A stretch of 64,000 nt of DNA. It comes from Rhizaria sp. SCN 62-66 (Eukaryota; Rhizaria, unplaced). The DNA lies in NCBI GenBank assembly GCA_001724265.1, contig MEDY01000104.1, forward strand, positions 62,001-126,000, in the 5' to 3' direction. Under the pieces are notes generated by a model. The model was not told where the DNA came from. It worked only from the letters and a program-made list of their open reading frames with translations, and ran no database searches. The translations under genes were made by a program, and so were the position numbers. Below, piece by piece: positions 1-10,700 of this stretch; within the stretch, counting starts at the first letter, position 1; the number at the start of each line of letters is the position of its first letter.

Positions 1-1
1 G

Positions 2-238
2 GCGGGGCCGCCCGCGCGGGAGCTGCACATCTCCCTCTCGCGTCTCCTCAACACGACAGCCCAACGCCCGAACAACAGCGCCAGCAGCAGCACCAGCGGC
101 GGCAACAACGCTGCTGAGGGCGCTGGCGCTAGCGGTGGCGGCGCGGGGCTGCCGCTGATGCAGTTGCTGGGGGTGCTCACGACGCGCCCGCTCGAGGACC
201 TGGTCGCCATCATCAGGGACGAGCTCTGGAGGAGGTGA
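2..238 (+). CDS. 3' end of an unrecognised gene (partial, C-terminal 78 residues)
   Basis: An open frame runs from the window edge to a TGA at 236-238. It reads as a charged/hydrophobic stretch (RELHISLSRLL), then a Ser/Asn/Gly/Ala-rich linker of about 35 residues, then a compact end (LMQLLGVLTTRPLEDLVAIIRDELWRR). The base composition and the low-complexity linker match the other genes here, which supports it being real coding sequence. I do not recognise the family. One ambiguity: the last codons contain AGGAG followed by GTGAGG, which looks like a splice donor, so the TGA could lie inside an intron. No GC-rich continuation exon is visible before 1207, so I prefer the stop. Confidence 0.6.
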   Translation, partial: AGPPARELHISLSRLLNTTAQRPNNSASSSTSGGNNAAEGAGASGGGAGLPLMQLLGVLTTRPLEDLVAIIRDELWRR

Positions 239-1206
239 GGTGCGGCAAACTCAACAGCCGCCATTCTGCATATGGAGCAGATTACGACTCTGTTGTGAGA
301 TAATTATTGAATTTTTAATATCTAACTCGAATATTATTGCAATCGACGTTTATTTAGACATTGAACTTCACCAGCGTCGCTCTGGTGCTGTTATACATAC
401 ACTCATACTTTATTAACGCACTAAGCATCTCTTCTTATGCAAACGTTGCGACACAGATACGCTCAATCGAGTGTTGGCCAGTGGTACATTTGACATGCTG
501 TATAGATCTATCTGTGTGACGCCAGCACCAAAGTCGTGCACGCACATAATGCAGTGAGAGAGCACACATGACGGACTTTAATGTTTTTGCTCTGGGGACT
601 TGCCACTGCTGGGTGGCGGCTTGTCTGGGTTCTGCAGAATCCATATTGAGCCGTGTGCCAGTTTCTCCGTCAAGAGACATGTAAGCCACAAATCACACCA
701 TTTTGGTAACGTTTTTATATAATTCTCTTTTAATGTCTCTTGGCTTGGCGTTTATAAGGCTGTGGGCTATGCCTGCACAACGTGGTAGTGAGTCCCACAA
801 AACCTCTCTAAGATCAGTCCTGTCGTGTCCATGTTAACGTCATCTCGGCATTGAACAAGACTAAGTGGCAGTTCTAGTGTAAAAAAACGTCATTCACCCA
901 TCATTTTATTGTCAGCTTCTGGCCTGCTTAGAACCAGCTCTTTCCCGCAAGCGCCTTGACAACTAACTGCGGCGGAAGTTGAACTGTTTTAGCGGAATAC
1001 CTACCGTCATCCACATCTATAGGACGTGTTAGCTCACACATCTTTGTTTGTACTGTATTAATATTCTGTAGTCGTAACAAACCCCCTTCTGGCCACACAT
1101 AACACATCTACGAGTTGCCTACAAACTTCGGTCTCAGTCACAGTTGCACTTGCACTCGCACGGTCGCACTCGCACGGTCGCAGTCGCGCGTTTGCAGTCG
1201 CCACCC
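239..1206. other. Intergenic gap and 5' leader of the NEPRO-like gene
   Basis: This is AT-rich sequence with no supportable gene. The last 70 bases (about 1137-1206) are GC-rich and contain a short imperfect tandem repeat of a cgcacggtcgca-type unit just before the ATG at 1207, probably the transcribed leader. The frame stays open upstream of the ATG to about 1144, but without another ATG. Confidence 0.6.
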
Positions 1207-3300
1207 ATGTCCCAGTCGTTGTCGCGCCTGAACGCCTCTGCGGCGGCGGCGCTGTCCCTCGTGCGTCCTTTCCTGTCGCCGTGGGCGCACGAGCAGCTGC
1301 TGCTGGAGCGCGTGGTATATCGCTACAACAACCAGCACAAGCGCAGCGACTTTTTCCGCGCCGCGCAGGTCGTCGCGCGCCGCAACCACCACGCGAACCT
1401 GCCCGCCGCCGCTCGCGCACTCCACGCACTTGCGAATGCCGCCGCCACTGCCACTGCCACTGCCACTGCGACAGTGGATGCGGCTGATGACGCGGCGGCG
1501 GCGCGGGCGGCGCGGCGTGCGGCGGCGGTGGCAGTGCTGCGCGCGCTCGACGCGTGCCGGGCCGCGCTGGTGTCCTTGGCGGCGGCGACGGGGCCCGTGC
1601 TGCGCCAGACGGGCATGACGTACTTCCTCCCGCTCATGCTTGCGCTGCACGGCTCATTCGCGCGCCTGTACGCAGTGTACCGCGCCGTGCTCGCGGCCCT
1701 GCTCCCACTCGCGCCGCTGCTGGCCGCATACGACCCCGATCGCCACAGCAACAGCAGCAGTCACAACGGCAGTCAGAGTGGCAGCGGCAGCAGTAGTAGT
1801 CAGAACAATGCTGGCATCAGTGCGAGTAATAGTGCTGCTGCGCCAGCAACGGCGGCGGCGGCAACGATGGCGGCAACGACAACGACGATGACGACGTTGG
1901 AGCTGCTGGGGACACTGCTGGAGCGGAAGCTTGACGTCGCCTTTCTTGTCCGCCCGAATCTCGCTAACAACAGCAGCAACCATAACAATAACAGCCACTG
2001 CAGCACTAACTCTGTGACTGCTAGCGCCAACGGCACTGAAGGTGACTCGCGAGCGACGGCGGAAGCTTTCCTTGCGCCGCTGCATGCGCCCGCCCCCGCT
2101 GCCGCTCAGGCCGCGCTTGCGGCGCTGCTCGCCGCCACGGCTAAGCCCGCTGCGACAGGCGCTGCCGCCGCAGGTGGTGGTGGTGATTCCACCTCTGCGG
2201 GCTCGGCCGCCGCCGCCGCCGTCGCCGCACTGGCCCGCGCCCGCGCCGCCGCGGCCAAGACGCAGACGCAGACGCAGGCGAAGACAGTGACGAAGACGGC
2301 GACAGCGCTGCCGGCGGCGTCTGTGTCCGTGTCGGAGCTGGCGGCGTCGGGCGCGCTGAGGGCGGCGGCGGCGGCGTTGCGGCAGAGCTCGGTCGCCGCG
2401 GGACCCGCCGGCGCCGAGCGCGCGCGCGCGGCAGTCGCAGCCGTCACGGCGCGGCTTGGGCCCGCCGCGCTCCAACAGCAGCAGCAGCAGCGGCAGCAGC
2501 AATATAACGCTGATAGCGCTCGTGTTGCTCAGTCTCGCAAGAGCGAAAACTCGGGCAAGGTCTCCGCGGCGACCGCAACTTACATTGCACGTATGAACGA
2601 TGGCGGTGACGACGGTGAAGGTGACGGCGAGAGCGAGACTGAGACTGAGACAGCGGCAACTGCAACTGCGATGGGAACGGCGACCCCGCGGTGGATGCGG
2701 CTTGACGCGGCGCCCGCCGCTGCGGCAGACTCGTCCTCCTCCGACTCTGACGCTGAGGCTGAAGCTGAGGTTGAGGCAGACTCGGACTCTGGCGCTGGAG
2801 ATGAGGCTGCGGACCAGGACTCTGATGACGAGGATGAGACTCACGCTCGTATCGCACCGTCCAAGGTGTCTGCCTTCTCAGCCAGCAGTAAGAACAACAG
2901 CAGCAGCAACAACTTCATGTCACTGCTGCAGCCCAAGAAGCCACAATCAATTCACAAGAAGGCAAAGCAAGATGAGAGTGATGATGACGATGACGACAGT
3001 GATGCTGACATGGAGTCAGCGTTGTCGCTGCCGAAGGTTAGCAAGGCGACAAAAGCGTCGCTGTCGTCAGCTGCAGCGATGTTCGCTTCGATCACGGTTG
3101 CTGCTGTAGGAGTCGACTCCAACAAGGCCAACAAGGGCGACAAGCGAAAGCTTAAGCGGCCCGCTGACAGCAACAATGTGCCGCTGTCTGTGGCTGCTGC
3201 CGTCGAAAACCCAGTGAGTGCTGGTGGTGGTAACGCTAAGAAGGCAAAGAAAAAGAAGGCAGCCTCATCCATTGACGACTTGTTTTCGCGATTTGCTTGA
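1207..3300 (+). CDS. NEPRO / Rmp64-like nucleolar protein
   Basis: This single exon encodes 697 residues from ATG 1207 to TGA 3298-3300. The N-terminal ~180 residues match the NEPRO (nucleolus and neural progenitor protein, DUF4477) domain as I know it. There is an early segment with LLLERVVYRYNNQHKRSDFF, then a helical block with LRALDACRAAL and a block with FARLYAVYRAVLAALLPL. These parallel the LGACKLLLRLL and [20 protein letters not shown] segments of the human protein. The C-terminus ends with a Lys-rich stretch and SSIDDLFSRFA, like the IDDIF tail of NEPRO. Family members act in the nucleolus, and the fission yeast member is an RNase MRP component, so a role in rRNA processing is inferred. 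The middle is Ser/Asn/Ala/Gln/Glu-Asp low complexity. The nearest alternative is another nucleolar protein with the same tail. Confidence 0.82.
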   Translation: MSQSLSRLNASAAAALSLVRPFLSPWAHEQLLLERVVYRYNNQHKRSDFFRAAQVVARRNHHANLPAAARALHALANAAATATATATATVDAADDAAAARAARRAAAVAVLRALDACRAALVSLAAATGPVLRQTGMTYFLPLMLALHGSFARLYAVYRAVLAALLPLAPLLAAYDPDRHSNSSSHNGSQSGSGSSSSQNNAGISASNSAAAPATAAAATMAATTTTMTTLELLGTLLERKLDVAFLVRPNLANNSSNHNNNSHCSTNSVTASANGTEGDSRATAEAFLAPLHAPAPAAAQAALAALLAATAKPAATGAAAAGGGGDSTSAGSAAAAAVAALARARAAAAKTQTQTQAKTVTKTATALPAASVSVSELAASGALRAAAAALRQSSVAAGPAGAERARAAVAAVTARLGPAALQQQQQQRQQQYNADSARVAQSRKSENSGKVSAATATYIARMNDGGDDGEGDGESETETETAATATAMGTATPRWMRLDAAPAAAADSSSSDSDAEAEAEVEADSDSGAGDEAADQDSDDEDETHARIAPSKVSAFSASSKNNSSSNNFMSLLQPKKPQSIHKKAKQDESDDDDDDSDADMESALSLPKVSKATKASLSSAAAMFASITVAAVGVDSNKANKGDKRKLKRPADSNNVPLSVAAAVENPVSAGGGNAKKAKKKKAASSIDDLFSRFA

Positions 3301-4769
3301 GACTTTCTATCAGCACATATCGACGCATTACCAAAGTACGAAACTACATCCCCGACTGAATGCATGATGTGGTGTTGTTTCTCCGATTGTCGTATCGGTC
3401 AAATACATGAAGTCAATGTTTTAGAAATAAATACCCTGACGCTAATACAACGCGCGCCAGGAGAAAATAACCAGACTTAAGTCACAAGCTTAATGACTTG
3501 ATCGATGTCTTGATTATTCTTTCCACAGTGCTCGCGCTTATTAAGACGGTTTGGACAATTCACAGGAAAAAAGCCTCCAATTGTGTATGTATTAATGTTA
3601 CTAATCTCTAATTCAACAACTCACCACAGCGATCACAGTGTAGCCATCATGTGTTAAACTCTTTAAAACAATGCGTTACAGATTTGCAATTGGCGTTAGT
3701 ATAACAAATACATATAAACCAAAATTAGAATATGTTAATTAACTCAACAAATTGTTTAATACGTACAAATATGTTTTCTGCAAAAAAACCATTCAAATAT
3801 TTTATTTGCTGTTTTAAAATTATTTCTGCATTTTTTTATGACCTACGTTTGACAACAAGGTTATTACACGAGAGATTAACATTTAATACTTCCACCTGGG
3901 AATTAATATAAAGTGAAGTTAACCTTGAAAAACGCCAAAATTAAATTTATAATATGTAATTATAATTGTTACATAATTCAACATCATTTTAAAACATGGA
4001 ACTTATAGCATATCCAAAAAAACATGTTTTCTTCATAAAAAATTATGTAACAATTATATAATAATAACAAATAATTTTTCTATTATCATCAAATTTAGAA
4101 ATGAACATATAGTCTATTTTCATGAGTTTGCACGATAAAGTCTTACGAATTTGAGACACAACACCGTGATTTGTGGGAATACTTCAGGTTTTGTTTACTA
4201 AATACGTGAAATATATCACATCTATTTGTTTTTGACACCGTCATTGAAAATCTATTTGATTCTATCGAGTTATGCGTTGTTTTGGGTTGTAGAGGCCACC
4301 AGATGGGTGCTACTTACCCGAGCATTCCAATCTGCGTCAGTGTTCGCATTGTTCGCATCGTCGCATGTTTGTGAACATTCGCCTGGACGCGCGACTGCCT
4401 GCTGCGGATGCTTTCGGAGATGTTCGACTTTTCGTAAGGCAAGCTTCGCACATCATTTTGGCTCGCACGAATTTCTTCCATGAATTTCTTCATATTTTTG
4501 GTCGAGTTGACAAACATACCTGGCTTAAGTTTAGATCGATATGAAATACTAACACCACGTAAGTTTTCCAGAATGCATGCACACATGTACGTTATACAGT
4601 AAGCTTACAGTACAATACATTATCATGGTTATCACGCGACGAACGGCTAAAGTGATTTAGAAGTAAATTGTGTATTTGCAACTTGCTCTTGGCTTACAGC
4701 ATTTAAAAAAGAAGTAATATTCGGTAATGTAAGATAATATTTCATGTAATCTTTCGCTGGTTTCGTGGT
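3301..4769. other. AT-rich intergenic region between converging genes
   Basis: About 1.5 kb separate the 3' ends of the NEPRO-like gene (+) and the dynein gene (-). The sequence is strongly AT-rich, with A/T runs around 3700-4100. An AATAAA-type motif near 3426 suits the NEPRO-like transcript. A slightly less AT-rich patch at 4261-4590 contains only unconvincing short frames. I see no RNA gene or mobile element. Confidence 0.6.
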
Positions 4770-7700
4770 TTAGTCATCGCGCTGCGAGATGAGCGCGACG
4801 CCGCGGCGAATCCATTTGTCCTCGGGCTCGCGCGTGGGCACCTTGATGGGCATGACGAAGTTGGTCGAATGGCCCGTCGTCATGAGCGTGCCCCAGCGGC
4901 TCGATACGCGGTACAGTGGGCACTCGTACGACTGCAGCGGCGCCTGCCCCGCCTGGCCCTGCTGCTGCTGCTGCTCCTGCTCCTTGGACTCCTCCTCGGC
5001 CAGCACGGCCGCGGGCGCGGGCCGGAGCCAGACGACGGGGAAGGGCGTGAGGAGCGCGCGCGGCGGCGCGTCGACGAGGCAGCCCTGACCCCACGCCCAG
5101 GTCGCGCCGTCGCAGTAGAGGCCCGAGATGTAGGCGCCATCGCTGGGCCGCGCGAGCCCCAGTGCGGTGGCGAGCGCGCGCGAATCGTCCATGGCGACGC
5201 CGCTGCCGCTGCTGAAGGGGTCCTTGTCGACGAAGTGGAAGCCGAAGGTGACCTGGTCGATGGCGAGGCGGTGCTTGCGCACGTAGTTCTGCAGCAGCCC
5301 CGTGAGGAAGGACTGCGGGAAGAAGAGCCCCGAGAACCAGGTGACGGTGGGCTGGCCGTGGTCGACCCACGCGGCCAGCGCGCGCAGCCGCGCCAGCAAA
5401 TCCGCGAAGAAGGCGCCCAGCGGCTTGAGCGTGGGGTAGCACATCGGGCGCCACAGCCGCGGCAGCGTGCCGGCGAACATGTCCGCGCCCAGCTCGTCCA
5501 TGGCAAGCGAGGTGACGGTCTCGCCGCGCAGCGAGCGCAGCAGCTGCTCCAGGCTCTCGCGCATGCGGTCCACGAGCCGGTTGAAGCGCACGCACTCCTG
5601 CGCCAGCACCGTGTTCATGCTGTCCTCGTAGCGCGACGGGTGCCGCGCCGAGACGTGCGCCAGGTCGAAGCGCTGCGGCAGGCGCGCCAGGATCGACGAC
5701 GCCATCTCGGTCAGCGCCGCGTTGCGCTTCGCCTGCTGCTGGCCGGCCGACGACGACTCCGCGGAGCCCGCGGAGGCGGCGGCGGCAGCGGCGGCGGCGG
5801 CGGCGCTGCTGGCAGACGCGGCCGTCGCGGTCGCGGCCGCGGCGGCGGTGGCCGCGCTGGCGGTGGCCGTGGCCGTGGCCGTGGCGGCGGCGTGCGCCGT
5901 GGCGCCCGCGGTGGCGACGAGCGCGGCGAGCAGCGCCGAGGACTCGTTGAGGTCCTTGGCGATCTCGGCGTTGTCGTGGAGGCCGAAGACCTCGGGCGGG
6001 ACCGAGGCCGGGAGCGCCTCGACGTGCGCCGCCAGCGCGTGCAGCGGCAGATCGGGCTCAGGCAGCACGAAGCGCCCACTCTCGCTCAGCGCGAAGAGCT
6101 CGCCCGCGGAGCCAGAGCGCGCGGCGCGCGCGCTGTAGAAGTGACTCAGCAGCGAGTTGAGCGTGCGGCGGTCCCAGTTGTCCGTGACGCGGCCGCCGTA
6201 GTTGCACTCGCCGATGAGGTAACGCAGCGCGCGCAGCGGCAGCGTCTTCTCCGCCTCGGCGTCTGCGGCTTCCTGTAGGCCCGCCGCAGCGGTCGCGGCA
6301 GCGGCGGCGCCCGCGTCGGCGCCCTCGGCGGTGGCCGCAGCCGCGGTAGCGCCGGCGCCGGTCTCCGAAAGCAGCATGTGGAGCTGACGCAGCGAGATGC
6401 TGAGGTCGGAGGCGTTGAAGTTGTAGTGGAGGTTCCAGCCCAGCGGCCCGAAGGCGCGGCGCTCCTGCACGAGGCAGTGGAACCAGGCGAGCGCGAACGA
6501 GAGGTTGCGCAGCTCCTGGCGGCGCGGAAACGGGCAGCGGTCATACCACGCCTGCTCGTTGAGCGGCTCCTGCGCGTAGCACGCCACCAGGTTCGCCTTG
6601 AGGCCCATCGGCGGCTGCTGCACCAGCTTCACGGCGCGCTCCAGCACCGAGACCGGGAACGCGGGCGTGGGGTACGACGTGAGAAAGAGGCGGAAGTCGG
6701 GGTGAGCGAGGCGCGGCGAGGCGGCGATCTCGGCGCAGATCTTGGCCAGCTCGGGCAGCCACGACGCCGCCAGGTGGCAGTTCTGCAGCAGCACCCAGCC
6801 GCCCTGCTTGACAGCGCGCGCGATGGCGGCCGCCGCGACAGGGCCCTGGCCCTGGCCCAGCGAGATGGACGTCACGGCGTCGTGCGCAGCCGCGCCCGCG
6901 CCGCCCGAGCCCGCGCCCGCGCCGCCGCCGCCGCCGCCGCCGATGCCGCCGCCGCGAACCTCCTTGGCGAAAGCCAGGAAGGCCGCCAGCGGGTCCGAGC
7001 CCTGAGAAAGCACAAAGAGCACAGGGACCTCTGGCGCCGTCTCGGCGAAGGGCTCAGCCAGGTCGAAAGGCTGCGGCGTCACAAAGCGCGCGTCGAGCGC
7101 TTGCTCCACGTAGTCGCGCAGCGCCAGCCGCAGCTTGTCGGGCCGTAGGCAGCGCAGGATGGCGATCTTGCCCAGCGCGCCGCACACTGTGGCGCCGCCG
7201 GCGACGGCCGCGCCGCCGGGGCCGCCCGCGCCGGCGCCGCCAGAGGAGTGTGAGGCGACGGTGGACTTGTCGACGCGCTCCTGCCAAGGCTCAGGCAGGC
7301 GCGCGCGGTGCGGCTCGGGGCACTCGAAGAGCGCACGCCACGCGGGCGCCAGCGGCGACGTCGGCGCGAAAGACTTGTCAATGTCGGTGAAGCCTGGGAG
7401 CTGTGCGAGGCGCACCAGCTCGGCCCAGGCCTTGTCTGGCAGCCACTCCTTGGCGGGGTTCAGGCTGCCCACCACCACCGCGCTGCTGCTGCCGCCGCCC
7501 TCCTTGGAGTTGGCGTCGCCGCTGCTGGAGGCGCTGGCGACGGGGCCGCCGAGCGCGCCGCCGCCCGCGCCGCCGTTGCTGCCGGTGGTGACGAAGGCCC
7601 AGAGCGCGGGCGAGACGTGGCGCGCGGCGACGCCCAGGTTGACGGCCATGCTCGCCGCGAAGACGAGCTTGTCCTTGGCGAAGAGCGAGCGCGCCACGTT

Positions 7701-10700
7701 GCTGTAGAGCGTGTGCGCCAGGTTGTTCATCAGCGCCTGCGTGCGCGCCACGAGCGCGCCGCCCAGCCCGCCCTGGCTGCCGGCGCCGAGCTCGCCGCTG
7801 CCGGCGCCCAGCGGGCCCGCACCGGTCGCGTCTGCTCTGCCGTCGCCGCCCTGGCCGCCGCCACCCGCGCCCGTGGTGGCGATAGCGCGCGAGAAGAGGC
7901 GGATGTACCAGGCGAGCGAGAACTGGTACATGGACTCGATGTGGGCCAGCTCCGAGACGCAGAAGAAGAGCACGGTGGCGTGCGCGGCGACAGGCCGGTA
8001 CGCCGAGCGCGAGACCTCGATCTCGCGCTCCGTCTTGACGCCCGCGGCCTGCTTCTCCTCGACGTCGTTGGCGATGGCCTTGGACACGGAGAGCACCTCG
8101 ATGGCCTGCTCGTCGTCGAGGATGTTGCCCTTGCTGTGGCGCAGCACCTCGAGAATCTGGTCCTCTATCTCAGCCAGCTTGCGCTGGTTGCGCGCCGAGG
8201 CGACAACGAGCAGCGAGCGCTCGTGCTCGAGCGCGGGCCGCTCCTTGGCCACGACGAGCCCCAGCAGCTGGTCCTCCAGCCCCTCGGGCGTGATGGTGAA
8301 GTTGAGCAGCGTGACGCGCGTGCACACCTCGGGAAGGTAGTGCGGGTTGCGCAGCTGCGTCGTCATGTACAGCCGGAACGAGTCGTTGTACTCGAGCTCC
8401 TGGTCGCCCAGCCGCAGCACGCGCACGCCGCCCTTGCGCACGACCTGCCGCAGCAGCAGCGGCTCCAGCGACGGGTCGAGCTCCTCGCCCACGTCCTCGA
8501 GCAAACATGCCGCGCCCGTCTGGATCGCCAGCTCCAGCTTGCGGTGCCAGTCGTCCGCTCCCAGCGTCGTCACAATCAGCCCGCCGCCGTGGCCTGCGGC
8601 GCCGGAGGAGCTGGTGGGCGAAGGGGAGCGCGCGGTGCCGGCGCTGCGGTCGGCGTCGGAGTCGCTCTCCAGCCCGCCGTCCTCGCCGTCGCCGTAGCCG
8701 CTGCCCTTGCCAGCGGCGCTGTTACTGTTGCTGTTGCCAACGACGGGCGCGCCGCCCTCGAAGCGCTTGACCCACTGGTTGGCCTGGCCCTGCGGATCAA
8801 TCATGAGTGGCCAGCGGCGCGTCTTGTCGACGATGATGGCGTTGTCAACCGAGAACGAGTCGTTGGGCAGCCCCGCGAGCTGCCACTGGCGGATCTTGAC
8901 CGGGTCGCCAAGCACCTTGGCCAGCGAGAAGACCTCGGAGGCGGGCACGGCCAGCGCGCGGCATTGCTGCCCCCACGCCAGCAGCAGAGCGTCGCGGTAC
9001 TGCTGCGTCAGCGGGCCCAGGTACGCCAGGAAACCCGCCGAGAGCAGCACGTCGCCCGTGAGGTCGCGATAGCGCGCCGCCAGGTCGTCGGCCGAGGCCG
9101 TCCAGCGGCCGCGCTCGCCACCGAGCCCCGTGAGGAGCTTCTCGGCGCGCTGCAGCCGCGTGGCGCAAGTCGCGATCTTGTCCTCCAGCTCGGTCTTGTT
9201 GCGCTGCATGGCCTGCAGTTGCGCCGTGAGCCCGGCCACACGGTCCTCGACCGAGGCCAGCTGCGCACGCGCCTCGAGCAGGCGACCCTCGACGACAGCG
9301 AAGTCGGCCTGCGCGCGCGCGAGCTTCTCGCGCTTGGGCTGCACGTGCTTGACGACGCGGTCGTAGGCCTCGACGGCGTAGACCCAGCTCGCGAGCGAGT
9401 GAACGGCGCGCGAGGTGTTCTTGATCTTGCCCAACTCGAAGTCAGGCATGGCCATGAACTCGCGGATCTGCTTGATCACCTTGGGCGGGATGTTGTCCTT
9501 GTCGTAGTTGCGCAGCGACTGCAGCAGCTTCGGGTCAGACAGGATGCGCTTCTTCGACGGCTCCCAATAGTCGACGATCATCTTACCCGAGCCGGAGGGG
9601 TCGGGCACGCGCGCGGGCGGGATCTGCTTCATGTGGCACAGGCACTCCATGACGAGCCGCACCGGCCGCACGGGGTTGCGCATCGAGCGCACCTCGGCGA
9701 TCTCCTGCTGCGAGAGCGTGTCGAGCGCCGCCAGCGCGGCCTCGAGCACAGGCATCGCCTCGGCCAGGTCGCTCGCGCAGTCCAGCTCGATCGCCTTCGA
9801 CGCCGCGGCGGCGGCCTCGGCCACGGCCTCCTCCTTAGCGACGGCCTCGCGGATCACCATGGCGGCGTCCGTCTCCTGCTGCACTGTCAGCAGCATGGCC
9901 TGCGTCTCGGCGCTCGTCTGCACTAGCACGGGCTGCAGCTGGCCCAGCTCCTCCTGCATCTCCTCCACGCGCGCCTGCGTCGACTCAAGCTTGCCCAGCC
10001 CGCCCAGGTAGCGATCGCGCACGCGCGAGACGTCCTCGCGCCGCGCCGCCAGCAACGCCTTGAACGTCTCCAGCAGCTCCAGGAAGGACGTGGGCGTGAC
10101 GTAGACGTGGCGGCGCTGCTGTTGGTAGAAGTCGAGGCATGCGCGCGAGGCGTCGACGTGGAACTGCAGACACATGGTCACGCAGGCGTCACGCGTGGCG
10201 GCCGTGTCCATGGGCACCTCGGCCAGCACCGACGCCGCGACGCCCGCCAGCGCGTCCGCGGGCCAATTGTGGAACCAGTCGATAGTGCAGCAGTTGACGA
10301 GCGAGGGGAACATGCGCAGCCGGTCGCGGAAGGCGTCGCCGACGGGCGACATGCACAGCACCACGTGCAGGTTGGCGCGCACGCGCTCGGTGAAAAAGGC
10401 CATGAGCTGGGCGGGCGTGCCCTCGGGCGCCTTCTTGAGCCGGCGCGCGTCGGCGCGGACGAGGTCGCAGATCTCGCCGACTTGCTCGGGCGCCCACAGG
10501 TTGGGCACCTCGCCCAGGTTGAGCAGCGCGTTGACGTCCTCCAGGAAGGCCTCCTGCTTGATCTGCGCGTCGTTGAGCAGGAACACCGTCGGCTTGCCCT
10601 GCCCGCCGACGCGCTTGAGTAGCGTGCGGAGATCGCTCTTCCACGCCTCGCTGTCGTAACTCTTGCTCAGCTCGATCGAGAAGACGTCCAGGTCCGACAC

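Noticed and set aside
1144-1206. N-terminal extension of the NEPRO-like protein by 21 codons
   Set aside because: It would need a TTG start. The ATG at 1207 is the first Met in frame and the upstream codons are an Arg/His-rich repeat.
4314-4586. 90-codon open frame on the minus strand in the dynein/NEPRO gap
   Set aside because: It lies in AT-rich intergenic sequence, has no homology I recognise and no supporting splice or start context.
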